From assembly GCF_024436375.1 (NCBI RefSeq), contig NZ_JAFMZM010000006.1, forward strand, positions 412,510 through 476,509: a stretch of 64,000 nucleotides of DNA, read 5' to 3'. Within the stretch, counting starts at the first letter, position 1. Each line of letters begins with the position of its first letter. The stretch is from Nocardioides astragali. GTDB taxonomy: Bacteria > Actinomycetota > Actinomycetes > Propionibacteriales > Nocardioidaceae. The notes below the pieces were generated by a model. That model was not told the origin of the DNA. It did not search any database and saw nothing but the letters and a program-made list of their open reading frames with translations. Below, one piece after another: positions 48,854-58,256 of the stretch. Position numbers and translations under genes: made by a program.

Positions 48854-49882
48854 TCAGAGCAGGCCCGCTTCGGTCATCAGGTCGGTGACCTGCGGGCCGT
48901 TGAGGCTCGACAGGTCGACCTGCGGCGGCTCGAGCTCGTCGAAGGGCTTCACGTCGGGGTTGAGGCTGGCGTCGGGGTTGAGCGGGTACTCCAGGGCGTA
49001 CGACTCCGCCATGGCCCGCTGCGCCTCGGTGCCGGTCAGCCAGGTGACGAACTCCTCCGCGGCCTCCTGGTGCTCGCTGCTCGCGAGGATGCCGGCGCCG
49101 GAGATGCTGAGGAACGCACCCGGGTCCTGGTCACCGAAGAAGTGCAGCGCCGAGCTGTCGGAGTCGGTGCCGTTCTCCTCGCGGTCGCGGTACCAGTAGT
49201 AGTGGTAGGCGATGCCCGCGTCGACCTCGCCGGAGTCGACGGACTGCATGACGACGAGGTTGTTCTGGACGATGACGCCGTTGGCCTTCAGGCCCTCCAG
49301 CCAGGTCCGCGTGGCCTCCTCGCCCTCGAGCTCGAGGACGGCGGAGACGATCGCCTGGAAGTCAGCACCCGTCGGGGAGAAGGCCACGCGGCCCTGCCAC
49401 TCCGGCTTCGCGAAGTCGAGGATCGAGGCGGGCATGTCTGCCGCGGTCATCGACTCGGTGTTGTACATCGCGACGGTGGAGCGGGCCAGGAAGCCGGTCC
49501 ACGTGCGGCTCGCGGGGACGTACTGCTCCGGGATGGTCGCGGTGGCCTCGTCGGCGAGCTCGCCGAAGAGCCCGGCGTTGTCCACGATGCTCATCGCGGG
49601 GGAGTTCTCGGTGAGGAAGACGTCGGCGGGCGAGTCCTCGCCCTCCTCGACGATCTGGTTGGCGAGCTCGAGGTCCTTGCCGTTGCGGAGCTCGACGTCG
49701 AGGCCGGACTCCTCCTCGAACATCGGGACGAGCTCGTCGAGGAGCTCCTTGTGCTGGGCGTTGTAGATGACCAGGTCGGGCGAGCCGAACAGCCCGCAGC
49801 CCGACAGGGTCGACGCGGTCAGCAGGGTGCTCGCCAGGGCCACGCTGACACGGGTGGCGGCACGACGCGGGGAAGTCGACAC
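48854..49882 (-). CDS. Ferric-iron-binding ABC lipoprotein (FbpA-like)
   Basis: 342 residues. The lipoprotein signal ends LSGC; the mature protein begins GLFGSPDLVIYNAQHKELLDELVPMFEEE. AGIAYHYYWYRD contains the tandem Tyr iron ligands of FbpA-type transferrin-like binding proteins, and FLTENSPAMSIVDNAGLF is family-typical. Captures ferric iron (or a ferric complex) outside the membrane. The GTG at 49882 has GAGGA upstream. First gene of the operon, directly downstream of the IdeR-like box. Confidence 0.92.
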   Translation of the reverse strand: MSTSPRRAATRVSVALASTLLTASTLSGCGLFGSPDLVIYNAQHKELLDELVPMFEEESGLDVELRNGKDLELANQIVEEGEDSPADVFLTENSPAMSIVDNAGLFGELADEATATIPEQYVPASRTWTGFLARSTVAMYNTESMTAADMPASILDFAKPEWQGRVAFSPTGADFQAIVSAVLELEGEEATRTWLEGLKANGVIVQNNLVVMQSVDSGEVDAGIAYHYYWYRDREENGTDSDSSALHFFGDQDPGAFLSISGAGILASSEHQEAAEEFVTWLTGTEAQRAMAESYALEYPLNPDASLNPDVKPFDELEPPQVDLSSLNGPQVTDLMTEAGLL

Positions 49883-49895
49883 AGGGGATCCTCAC

Positions 49896-49914
49896 TTTGC
49901 TTAGGCTCACCTAA
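49896..49914. promoter_or_regulatory. IdeR/DtxR-like iron box
   Basis: TTTGCTTAGGCTCACCTAA matches the IdeR consensus TTWGGTWAGSCTWACCWAA at 17 of 19 positions. It lies 14 bases before the lipoprotein GTG and covers a probable promoter (TAGATT on the minus strand at 49919-49914). Repression when Fe2+ is plentiful is expected by analogy with mycobacterial IdeR and corynebacterial DtxR. It would bring the importer and the coupled trifunctional protein under iron control. Confidence 0.82.
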
Positions 49915-49971
49915 ATCTAGACCCCTTACGGCGCCGTCGGGGAATCGCGTCCGTCACAGTCTTCGTCGCGG

Positions 49972-49989
49972 GGTTAGCGATCGTTAACC
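49972..49989. promoter_or_regulatory. Palindromic operator of the acyl-CoA dehydrogenase gene
   Basis: GGTTAGCGATCGTTAACC is an 18-bp palindrome with one mismatched pair. It overlaps the region where a -35 would sit: TATGGT (49999-50004) lies ten bases further on and the ATG 16 bases further still minus the -10. The regulator is not encoded next to it; a FadR- or TetR-type fatty-acid regulator elsewhere is a guess. Confidence 0.55.
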
Positions 49990-50010
49990 TCTTGCCGTTA
50001 TGGTGCGGGC

Positions 50011-51207
50011 ATGACCTTCGAGCTGTCCCCTGAGCACGAGCAGTTCCGTCGCAGCGTCCGCGACTTCGCGGAGGCCGAGATCGCGCCCCACGCCGCGCAG
50101 TGGGACCGCGACCACCACTTCCCGACCGACGTGGTGCAGAAGATGGGCAAGCTCGGCTTGATGGGGTTGACCGCCCCCGAGGAGTTCGGCGGCGCCGGGA
50201 TGGCCGGCGAGGACGGCGGCTTCACCTCGCTCTGCCTGGCCATCGAGGAGATCGGCCGTGTCGACCAGTCGATGGGCATCACCCTCGAGGCGGCGGTGGG
50301 CCTCGGCATCAACCCGATCCTCACCTACGGCACCGACGAGCAGAAGCAGGCGTGGCTGCCGGCTCTGGTCGCCGGCGAGCAGCTGGCCGGGTTCGGCCTG
50401 ACCGAGCCCGGCGCCGGTTCGGACGCCGGGGCGACCAGGACCAAGGCGGTCCTCGAGAACGGCGAGTGGGTGGTCAACGGCGCCAAGCAGTTCATCACCA
50501 ACTCGGGCTCCTCGATCACGTCGCTGGTGACCGTCACCGCCCGGACGGGCGAGCGCTCCGACGGCCGGCCGGAGATCTCGACGATCGTCGTGCCGTCGGA
50601 CACGGCCGGCTTCACCGCGGAGAAGGCGTACGACAAGCTCGGCTGGCACGCCTCCGACACGCACCCGCTGTCCTTCACCGACGCGCGCGTGCCCGAGGCC
50701 AACCTGCTCGGCGAGCGCGGGCGCGGCTACGCCCAGTTCCTCGCCACCCTCGACGACGGTCGCGTCGCGATCGCCGCCCTCGCGGTCGGCTGCATCCAGG
50801 CCTGCCTGGAGATGTCGCTGCAGTACGCCGGCGAGCGGCAGACCTTCGGCGGCCCGATCGGGCGCAAGCAGGGCGTGGCCTTCCAGATCTCCGAGCTCCA
50901 GGTCATGCTCGACGCCTCCCGCCTGCTGACCTACAAGGCGGCGGCGATGAAGGACGCCATGGACGCCGGTCGGTCGGTCTCCACGGGCGCCTTCAAGCAG
51001 GCCGCCGCGGTCGCCAAGCTCTACGCCACCGAGTCGGCCGTCACCGCGACCCGGATCGCGACCCAGGTCTTCGGCGGCTACGGCTTCATGGAGGAGTACC
51101 CGGTGGTCCGGTTCTACCGCGACGCCAAGGTCCTCGAGATCGGCGAGGGCACCTCGGAGGTCCAGCGGATGCTGATCGCGCGGGGGCTCGGCCTGCCCGT
51201 CGAGTGA
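50011..51207 (+). CDS. Acyl-CoA dehydrogenase
   Basis: FAD-dependent alpha,beta-dehydrogenation of an acyl-CoA thioester. 398 residues. MTFELSPEHEQFRRSVRDFAEAEIAP is the usual N-terminus, GFGLTEPGAGSDAG and FITNSG the flavin region, and the C-terminal EIGEGTSEVQRML carries the catalytic Glu. The ATG at 50011 follows TATGGT by six bases (leaderless). A palindrome overlaps the promoter. Chain-length specificity cannot be read from sequence. Confidence 0.95.
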   Translation: MTFELSPEHEQFRRSVRDFAEAEIAPHAAQWDRDHHFPTDVVQKMGKLGLMGLTAPEEFGGAGMAGEDGGFTSLCLAIEEIGRVDQSMGITLEAAVGLGINPILTYGTDEQKQAWLPALVAGEQLAGFGLTEPGAGSDAGATRTKAVLENGEWVVNGAKQFITNSGSSITSLVTVTARTGERSDGRPEISTIVVPSDTAGFTAEKAYDKLGWHASDTHPLSFTDARVPEANLLGERGRGYAQFLATLDDGRVAIAALAVGCIQACLEMSLQYAGERQTFGGPIGRKQGVAFQISELQVMLDASRLLTYKAAAMKDAMDAGRSVSTGAFKQAAAVAKLYATESAVTATRIATQVFGGYGFMEEYPVVRFYRDAKVLEIGEGTSEVQRMLIARGLGLPVE

Positions 51208-51266
51208 CGGCCGATCTCCCCCTCCCGACGGATCCGGAGGAAGGGCGAGATCACTACCCTCGCCCC

Positions 51267-52625
51267 ATGTCCCGTCCGACCTCCCGACTGCTGGAGTGGT
51301 TCGGCGTGGACGACGAGTGGGAGCGGCCGCGGCCGGCGATCGGGCGCCGGGACGTCGTGCTGGCGGCAAGTGTCGGCGCAGTGAGCCTCCTCGGCCTCGA
51401 GCTGGTGCGCAGCGCCGGCGGCTTCGAGCACACCGACGTCCCGGTGTGGGCGCAGTGGCTCGTGGTGTCGACCGGTGCCGCGCTGCTGCTCGGCCGGCGA
51501 CGGTGGCCGCTGGTGGTGGCGAGCGCAGCGGCGCTGCACATGTTCGTCGCGGGAGTGACGATGCCTGAGGTGATGGGGCAGATCTCGCTGCAGATCGTCT
51601 ACTTCGTCGCTCTCCTGTCGGGGGTGGCCTGGGCGCGCGACCGCCGCGCGATGGTCGTCGTCGTCGGCACGATCGTGCTGTTCATGTTCGCCTGGCTCGG
51701 CTGGCAGTTCGCCGTGGGCTCTGCGGCACAGGAGTGGCTGGTGGACGAGCAGGGCACCGAGCAGATCGGCCTCTTCCCGCAGATCCCCGCCGCGGTCGGC
51801 ATCTCGCTGCTCGTCAACGCGATCTACTTCGGCGGCGCGATCGTCGGTGGCGGGGTGTCGTGGCGGGCCGCCCGGCAGCGCGGCCGGCTCGAGGAGCAGA
51901 CCCGGACGATCGCCGCCCAAGCCGGCCGGCTCCGTGAGCAGGCCGTCATGGACGAGCGGCTCCGCATCGCCCGGGAGCTGCACGACGTGGTCGCCCACGG
52001 CGTCTCGGCCATGGGCATCCAGGCGGGTGCGGCGCGACGGGTGCTCGACCGCGACCCCGACGCCGCGCGTACGGCGCTGTCCAACGTCGAGGCGGTCTCG
52101 CGCGACGCGGTCACCCAGATGCGCCGCCTCCTCGGCACCCTGCGCGAAGGCGTGGGCGAAGGCGTGGGCGCGGCCGGGGCCGAAGGGGACCAGCCCCACC
52201 CGACGCGTACGACCGACGCGGGGGTCGGCGACCTCGCGGGGCTGGTCGACGAAGTCTCTGGGCAGGGCCTGACCGTGACGCTGGACGTGGTCGAGACACA
52301 GCCCGACGCAGCCGACCGCCTGCCGCGGGGCATCGGGCTCGCGGTCTACCGCACGGTCCAGGAGGCACTGACCAACGTGCGCCGCCACTCCACCGCCGAC
52401 ACCGTGTCGGTCGTGGTGCGCGTCGACGAGTCGCAGCCGCGCCCTTATGCCGAGGTGGAGGTCGTCGACAACGGACGCCCGCGCCACGGGACGTCGGGCA
52501 GCGGGTTGGGGCAGCTCGGCATCCGCGAGCGCGCGGCCACCCACGGTGGCCAGGTCGACATCGGCCCGCGGGTGACCGGGGGCTACCGGGTCCGGGTCCG
52601 CTACCCGCTGGTGGCGACGTCATGA
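51267..52625 (+). CDS. Sensor histidine kinase (NarL-partner type)
   Basis: 452 residues. Four or five transmembrane segments fill about 25-190, then a coiled region (RLEEQTRTIAAQAGRLREQ) and HisKA_3 with phospho-acceptor His239 in RIARELHDVVAHGVSAMGIQ. The C-terminal ATPase half has LPRGIGLAVYRTVQEALTNVRRHS and VVDNG. An EGVGEGVG linker repeat lies after the dimerisation helices. The ATG at 51267 has TACCCT (51255-51260) six bases upstream, a leaderless start. It is coupled to the response regulator (ATGA). Confidence 0.93.
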   Translation: MSRPTSRLLEWFGVDDEWERPRPAIGRRDVVLAASVGAVSLLGLELVRSAGGFEHTDVPVWAQWLVVSTGAALLLGRRRWPLVVASAAALHMFVAGVTMPEVMGQISLQIVYFVALLSGVAWARDRRAMVVVVGTIVLFMFAWLGWQFAVGSAAQEWLVDEQGTEQIGLFPQIPAAVGISLLVNAIYFGGAIVGGGVSWRAARQRGRLEEQTRTIAAQAGRLREQAVMDERLRIARELHDVVAHGVSAMGIQAGAARRVLDRDPDAARTALSNVEAVSRDAVTQMRRLLGTLREGVGEGVGAAGAEGDQPHPTRTTDAGVGDLAGLVDEVSGQGLTVTLDVVETQPDAADRLPRGIGLAVYRTVQEALTNVRRHSTADTVSVVVRVDESQPRPYAEVEVVDNGRPRHGTSGSGLGQLGIRERAATHGGQVDIGPRVTGGYRVRVRYPLVATS

Positions 52626-53317
52626 CGGGAGGGGACGACGCGCGACTCCGCGTGCTGATCGTCGACGACCACGCCATGGTGCGCTCCGGCTTCGCGATGG
52701 TGCTCTCCGTCGAGGACGACATCGAGGTGGTGGGCGAGGCCGCCGACGGCCTCCAAGCCGTCGAGCGGGCGCGCGAGACCCGGCCCGACGTGGTGCTGAT
52801 GGACGTCCAGATGCCGCGCATGGACGGCATCGAGGCCACGCGGCACCTCGTCGCCGACGACCTCGGGCACGTCGTCATCGTCACGACCTTCGACCGGGAC
52901 GACTACCTCTTCGACGCCCTGCGGGCGGGCGCCAGCGGCTTCCTGCTGAAGAACGCCGGGCCGGAGCAGCTGCTCGACGCCGTACGCGCCGCAGGACGCG
53001 GCCACGCCCTGCTGGCACCCGAGGTCACCCGGCGGGTCATCCGGCAGATGGCCGGGGAGGGTGGGCCGGCCACCGGCGCCGGACCTGAGCGGACCGAGCC
53101 CGCCGCGCTCGGCCGCCTGACCGGACGGGAGCGCGAGGTCCTGGTGCTGCTGGCCCGGGGGTTGTCCAACGGCGAGATCGCCCGGGACCTCGTGCTCGGC
53201 GAGGCCACCGTGAAGACCCACGTCTCCAACGTGCTCGCCAAGCTGCACCTGCGCGATCGGGTGCAGGCGGTCGTCTACGCCTACGAGGCCGGCCTCATCC
53301 TCCCGACGGAGGCCTGA
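52622..53317 (+). CDS. Response regulator, NarL/LuxR family
   Basis: 231 residues. Receiver domain with acidic pair DDH near residues 16-18, phospho-acceptor Asp61 in VVLMDVQMPRMDG, and Lys in LLKNAG; the C-terminal LuxR HTH is LTGREREVLVLLARGLSNGEIARDLVLGEATVKTHVSNVL. Paired with the kinase above by a four-base overlap. It lies 81 nt upstream of an ABC-2 exporter and may control it, as often happens with such systems. Confidence 0.95.
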   Translation: MTGGDDARLRVLIVDDHAMVRSGFAMVLSVEDDIEVVGEAADGLQAVERARETRPDVVLMDVQMPRMDGIEATRHLVADDLGHVVIVTTFDRDDYLFDALRAGASGFLLKNAGPEQLLDAVRAAGRGHALLAPEVTRRVIRQMAGEGGPATGAGPERTEPAALGRLTGREREVLVLLARGLSNGEIARDLVLGEATVKTHVSNVLAKLHLRDRVQAVVYAYEAGLILPTEA

Positions 53318-53385
53318 GCGCGGCGGGCCGGCGCTCCTCCTCGAGGATCAGTCGCGCGGGGGATCCCGGCGCGCTCGTGGGGCCC

Positions 53386-53398
53386 TAGCGTCGGAGCC
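53386..53398 (+). promoter_or_regulatory. Leaderless promoter of the ABC-2 exporter operon
   Basis: TAGCGT at 53386-53391 precedes the ATG at 53399 by seven bases, with only CGGAGCC between. No operator-like palindrome was seen in the 81-bp gap after the response regulator gene. Confidence 0.45.
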
Positions 53399-54276
<878 letters not shown>

Positions 54277-54280
<4 letters not shown>

Positions 54281-55455
54281 GCACACGTACGACCGATCCG
54301 GCCTGGCTGCTGGTCACCCGCCGCGAGGTCGTCTCGCGGATCACCGACAAGTCCTTCCTGATCGGCACCGTGCTGATGGTGACCATGCTCGTCGGCTTCA
54401 TCGGCTTCACCGCCTGGCAGGACGAGAAGACCGACGAGGTGACCCTCGGCGCCACGCCTGACAGTGTCGCCATGGCGACCGCGGTCGCCGATGGCGCGTC
54501 GGAGGTCGGCGACAAGGTGGACGTCACCCTCGTCGAGCTCGACGACGAGGCCGCCGCCGAGCAGGCGCTGGAGGAGGACGAGGTCGACGCCTGGCTGCAC
54601 CCGGTGGCCGACGGCTGGGAGCTCACGTCCGAGTCGAGCGAGCAGGAGTCCCTGACCGCCGTCGTGGAAGCCGTCGTACGCCAGCAGGTGCTGACCGAGA
54701 ACGCCGCCGACGCCGGCACCACAGTCGAGGAGCTCGAAGCGGGCAGTGCCGTCTCCACCGCCTTCCTGCGCGGTGACGCCGAGAAGGCGGCCGTGGCGCA
54801 GGCGGTCGGCTTCGTGTTCGTGTTCCTGTTCTACATCGCCGCCCTGATCTTCGGCATGCAGCTGGCGTCGTCGGTCATCGAGGAGAAGCAGAGCCGGATC
54901 GTGGAGATCATCGCCGCGGCCATCCCCCTGCGACACCTGCTGGCGGGCAAAGTGCTCGGCAACACCGCCCTCGCGATGATCCAGCTGCTGGTCTACCTCG
55001 CCGTCGGGCTCGTCGGCCTGTCCTTCACGCCCTACAAGTCCTACGTGCCGGCCCTGTCGGGCCCGACGGCCTGGTTCGTGGGATTCTTCCTGGCCGGCTT
55101 CATCGCCCTGGCCTGCCTCTGGGCGGTCGCCGGCTCGCTGGCGTCGCGCACCGAGGACCTGCAGGCGACCTCGACACCCTTGACGATGCTCATGCTGGCC
55201 ATGTTCTTCGGTGGGGTCTCGCTCGACGGTCGCGGCCAGGTCATCGCGTCCTTCGTCCCGCCGGTGTCCGCGGTCGTGATGCCCAAGCGCATCCTCGCCG
55301 GCGGCGTCGAGTGGTGGGAACCACTGGTCGCGCTGGGCCTCCTCGCTGTGTTCGCCGCCGTCACCGTGTGGGTGGGGGAACGCCTCTACCGTCGCGCGCT
55401 GCTGCAGACCGGCGGCCGGGTCAGCCTGCGCCAGGCGTGGTCGGCGGCCGAGTAG
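54277..55455 (+). CDS. ABC-2 exporter permease (NatB-like)
   Basis: 392 residues. One N-terminal transmembrane helix (FLIGTVLMVTMLVGFIGF, about 27-45), an extracytoplasmic acidic domain of about 130 residues, then five to six helices (VGFVFVFLFYIAALIFGMQL onward). EEKQSRIVEIIAAAIPLRHLLAGKVLG is the ABC2_membrane_3 hallmark. The ATG overlaps the ATPase stop. The convergent gene lies 7 nt after the stop. Exports an unknown compound, perhaps under the upstream two-component system. Confidence 0.92.
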
Positions 55456-55462
55456 GCGTCGC

Positions 55463-55921
55463 TCAGAACAGCTCGATCAGCGACGAGGTCCCGCCGACCA
55501 CGGCCCAGAACCGCAGGCCCCGACCCAGGAGGCCGGTCACGAGGAAGGTCGCGAAGGGCACCCGGAGCGTGCCGGCGAGCACCGCAGTGATCGCGTACGG
55601 CGGGAAGCCGGTGCTCGCGGACACGAAGAGCAGTCCGGCCGTGAACCACGGGCGCCCCTCGGCGCGCTCGTGCCACTTGGCGAGCGACGCCTGGGCCTTC
55701 GGCTTCTTCAGGTGGCGGGCCACCCACGGGGCGCGGTCGAGGTGCATGCCGCCCCAGTACCAGAGGATCTTGCCCAGCATCTGCCCGACCGTCGCGGCGA
55801 GGATCAGCACCCACATGACGTCAGGCGACCGGGAGACCGCGACGACCAGGAAGGCCTCGATGTTGATCAGCGGCAGCAGGGCGGAGGCGATCGAGAGGCC
55901 CAGCACACTCCAGAAGAGCAT
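55463..55921 (-). CDS. Small membrane protein, SNARE-associated/VTT-like
   Basis: 152 residues with about four transmembrane segments: LGLSIASALLPLINIEAFL near the N-terminus, the middle segment around MWVLILAATVGQMLGKILWYWGG, and VSASTGFPPYAITAVLAGTLR toward the end, which resemble DedA/VTT-fold motifs but lack the full length. Function uncertain; lipid flipping is a possibility for this fold. The ATG overlaps the CDP-alcohol phosphatidyltransferase stop by one base, so both may act on membrane lipid. Confidence 0.7.
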   Translation of the reverse strand: MLFWSVLGLSIASALLPLINIEAFLVVAVSRSPDVMWVLILAATVGQMLGKILWYWGGMHLDRAPWVARHLKKPKAQASLAKWHERAEGRPWFTAGLLFVSASTGFPPYAITAVLAGTLRVPFATFLVTGLLGRGLRFWAVVGGTSSLIELF

Positions 55922-56562
55922 CAGCCGTCCGCCCTGGGCACCGGCAGCCCGATCCGCACCAGCCGGTGCAGCGAGACACACTTGAGCACCAGCAGCGCCG
56001 AGGCGATCGCGAGACCGACCCACATCCAGCCGGTGACCAGCAGTAGCACCGCGAACAGCGCGCTGTTGACCGCCTTGGCCGGCTTGGACCAGTTCCACAA
56101 CCAGATCGGCCGGTCGACCACGAAGAAGTAGTTGGGGCTGCGCACCGGCCAGGCCAGGAAGGCGATGGAGAGGAAGCAGTCGACGACCATGAACTCGGCG
56201 AGGTAGACGAAGATCGCGGGCGACAGGTCCGGCTGGAGCCAGGCGAGACCGATGTAGAACGCGGCGGCGTTGAGCCGGTCGCACATGATGTCGAGCACCG
56301 CGCCGATCCGCGTCTCGCAGTCGCGCACTCTCGCGTAGAAGCCGTCGAGCATGTCGCCCACCCAGTAGACGACCAGGGCGACGACCAGGAGGGTCAGGCT
56401 CTCCTGGTGGGCGGCGACGGCGGCGAGCACGACCGAGGCGACGGTGCGGACGGCGGTGATCACGGTCGCGCCGGTGAGCAGCCGCTCCTCGCGCACGCCG
56501 TAGCGGTTGTCGGGGTCGGCGACAGGCTCCGCCCTCACCCGCCCCTGCTCCCCGCTCCCCAC
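55921..56562 (-). CDS. CDP-alcohol phosphatidyltransferase family protein
   Basis: 213 residues. GDMLDGFYARVRDCETRIG, then AVLDIMCD, fits the family motif D-x2-DG-x2-AR-x8-G-x3-D-x3-D exactly, so the metal-binding active site is intact. About six transmembrane segments. Transfers a phosphatidyl (or similar) group from a CDP-alcohol to another alcohol; substrate not readable. Start ATG 56562. Confidence 0.92.
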   Translation of the reverse strand: MGSGEQGRVRAEPVADPDNRYGVREERLLTGATVITAVRTVASVVLAAVAAHQESLTLLVVALVVYWVGDMLDGFYARVRDCETRIGAVLDIMCDRLNAAAFYIGLAWLQPDLSPAIFVYLAEFMVVDCFLSIAFLAWPVRSPNYFFVVDRPIWLWNWSKPAKAVNSALFAVLLLVTGWMWVGLAIASALLVLKCVSLHRLVRIGLPVPRADG

Positions 56563-56580
56563 GCGGGGGATGCTAGCGGG

Positions 56581-57177
56581 TCAGGCCCACAGGTCGGGCC
56601 ACTCGTGCCCGAGTTCGAGGACGAGCTCGCGCAGCAGGGGCAGGCTCACGCCCACGACGTTGTGGTGGTCGCCCTCGATCCCGGTCACGAAGGCACCACC
56701 CAACCCGTCGATCGTGAAGGCCCCCGCGACGTGCAACGGCTCGCCGGTGGCGACGTAGGCGTCGATCTCGGCGTCGCTGACGTCGGCGAAGTGGACGGTG
56801 GTGGATGCCGTGGCTGCGGCCACGCGGTCGCTCGCCACGTCCCGCAGGCAGTGACCGGTGTGCAGGACGCCGGAACGGCCGCGCATCGCCTGCCAGCGGA
56901 GCCGGGCCTCCTCCGCGTCACGCGGCTTGCCGAGTGCGTCGCCGTCGAGCTCGAGGACCGAGTCGCAACCGAGGACGAGCGCCTCAGCAGGTACGACGTC
57001 GCCTCCGGCCACGGCCGCGCACTTGAGCTCAGCCAGCTGCAGCGCCAGCTCCGCGGGGGGCAGGTCGGCCAGCTGGGACTCGTCGACCCCGCTGACGATG
57101 ACAGTGGGGTCGAGTCCCGCCGCGCGCAGAGTCGTACGACGAGCGGGCGAGGCGGAGGCCAGCACGAGTCGGGGCAC
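56581..57177 (-). CDS. maf: Maf-like nucleotide pyrophosphatase
   Basis: Hydrolyses non-canonical nucleoside triphosphates to monophosphates. 198 residues. LVLASASPARRTTLRAAGL at about 4-22 is the family's first motif, with VLGCDSVLELDG and GKPRDAEEA following. The GTG at 57177 is chosen to begin at the conserved PRLVLASASP; the longer frame is Gln/His-rich and unlike the family. In other actinobacteria maf sits beside accE/accD, which lie about 6 kb away here with the TctCBA operon inserted between. Confidence 0.88.
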   Translation of the reverse strand: MPRLVLASASPARRTTLRAAGLDPTVIVSGVDESQLADLPPAELALQLAELKCAAVAGGDVVPAEALVLGCDSVLELDGDALGKPRDAEEARLRWQAMRGRSGVLHTGHCLRDVASDRVAAATASTTVHFADVSDAEIDAYVATGEPLHVAGAFTIDGLGGAFVTGIEGDHHNVVGVSLPLLRELVLELGHEWPDLWA

Positions 57178-57263
57178 GGCAGAACCCTTGCACAGGCCCC
57201 ACTGGTGGGCACCGCGCTGGACAGCCCTCGACAGCACGCTCGGGTGAGTGCACGATGTGGGCC

Positions 57264-58256
57264 ATGACTCGGACTGTGCGCCGGCACCTGGCGCTGGGCA
57301 CGTGTGGAGTTCTGATCGGTGCCCTCGCCGGCTGCGGGGTGACCCGCGGCGACGACAGCCGCGACATCCTGATGATCATCCCCAACAGCCCGGGGGGTGG
57401 CTACGACCTGACAGGTCGCGCCGCAGTGAAGGTGATGGAGGACCAGGACGTCACCGGTGGTGACATCACGGTCACCAACATCGTGGGTGCCGGCGGCGCC
57501 GTCGCGATGACGGAGCTGGTCGGCAAGGTGGGCGACGAGCACACGCTGATGACGGTCGGGCTGGGGGTCGTCGGCTCGACCTACTCCTTCGGGAGCCAGT
57601 TCGGTCTCCAGGACGCCACGCCGATCGCCCAGCTGATGAGCGAGCCCGAGGGCATCCTCGTGCCGGGCGACTCGCCGTACCAGACGCTCGACGACTTCCT
57701 CGAGGCGTGGGCGGCAGATCCCGGCTCGCTCGCCGTCGGCGGTGGGTCGTCCCCGGGAGGTCCCGACCACCTGTTCCCCATGCAGCTGGCCCAGGAGGTC
57801 GGCATCGACCCCAACGACGTCAATTTCGTGACGTACGACGGCGGCGGCCCGCTCACCAGCGCGCTGCTCGGGAAGAAGATCGACGCGGGTTTCTCCGGCC
57901 TGCCCGAGTTCCAGGGCTCCATCGACTCCGGCGAGCTGCGGGTGCTGGCCGTCTCCGGCGAGGAGCGCTACCCCGAGGGCAGCCCGTTCGCAGACGCGCC
58001 CACCCTGACCGAGGAGGGCGTCGACCTGGTCTTCCTCAACTGGCGCGGGGTGCTCGCGCCGCCCGAGATCGGCGACGAACGCACGGACGAGCTGATCGGC
58101 TACTTCGAGCAGATGCACGAGACCCCCGAGTGGCAGCAGGTCGTTGAGGACAACGGTTGGACCGATGACTTCAAGACCGGTGAGGACTTCGGGACCTTCA
58201 TCGACGAGCAGGACCAACGGGTGTCGGGAACTCTCGAGGAGCTGGGACTGCTGTGA
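57264..58256 (+). CDS. Tripartite tricarboxylate transporter binding lipoprotein (TctC-like)
   Basis: 330 residues from the ATG at 57264. Signal ending LAGC lipobox. The Bug/TctC fold begins DILMIIPNSPGGGYDLTGRA, with GSLAVGGGSSPGGPDHL and VNFVTYDGGGPLTSALLGKKIDAGFSG. Binds a carboxylate ligand outside the membrane. First of four same-strand genes tctC-tctB-tctA-uspA; overlap with the next GTG (GTGA). Confidence 0.9.
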   Translation: MTRTVRRHLALGTCGVLIGALAGCGVTRGDDSRDILMIIPNSPGGGYDLTGRAAVKVMEDQDVTGGDITVTNIVGAGGAVAMTELVGKVGDEHTLMTVGLGVVGSTYSFGSQFGLQDATPIAQLMSEPEGILVPGDSPYQTLDDFLEAWAADPGSLAVGGGSSPGGPDHLFPMQLAQEVGIDPNDVNFVTYDGGGPLTSALLGKKIDAGFSGLPEFQGSIDSGELRVLAVSGEERYPEGSPFADAPTLTEEGVDLVFLNWRGVLAPPEIGDERTDELIGYFEQMHETPEWQQVVEDNGWTDDFKTGEDFGTFIDEQDQRVSGTLEELGLL

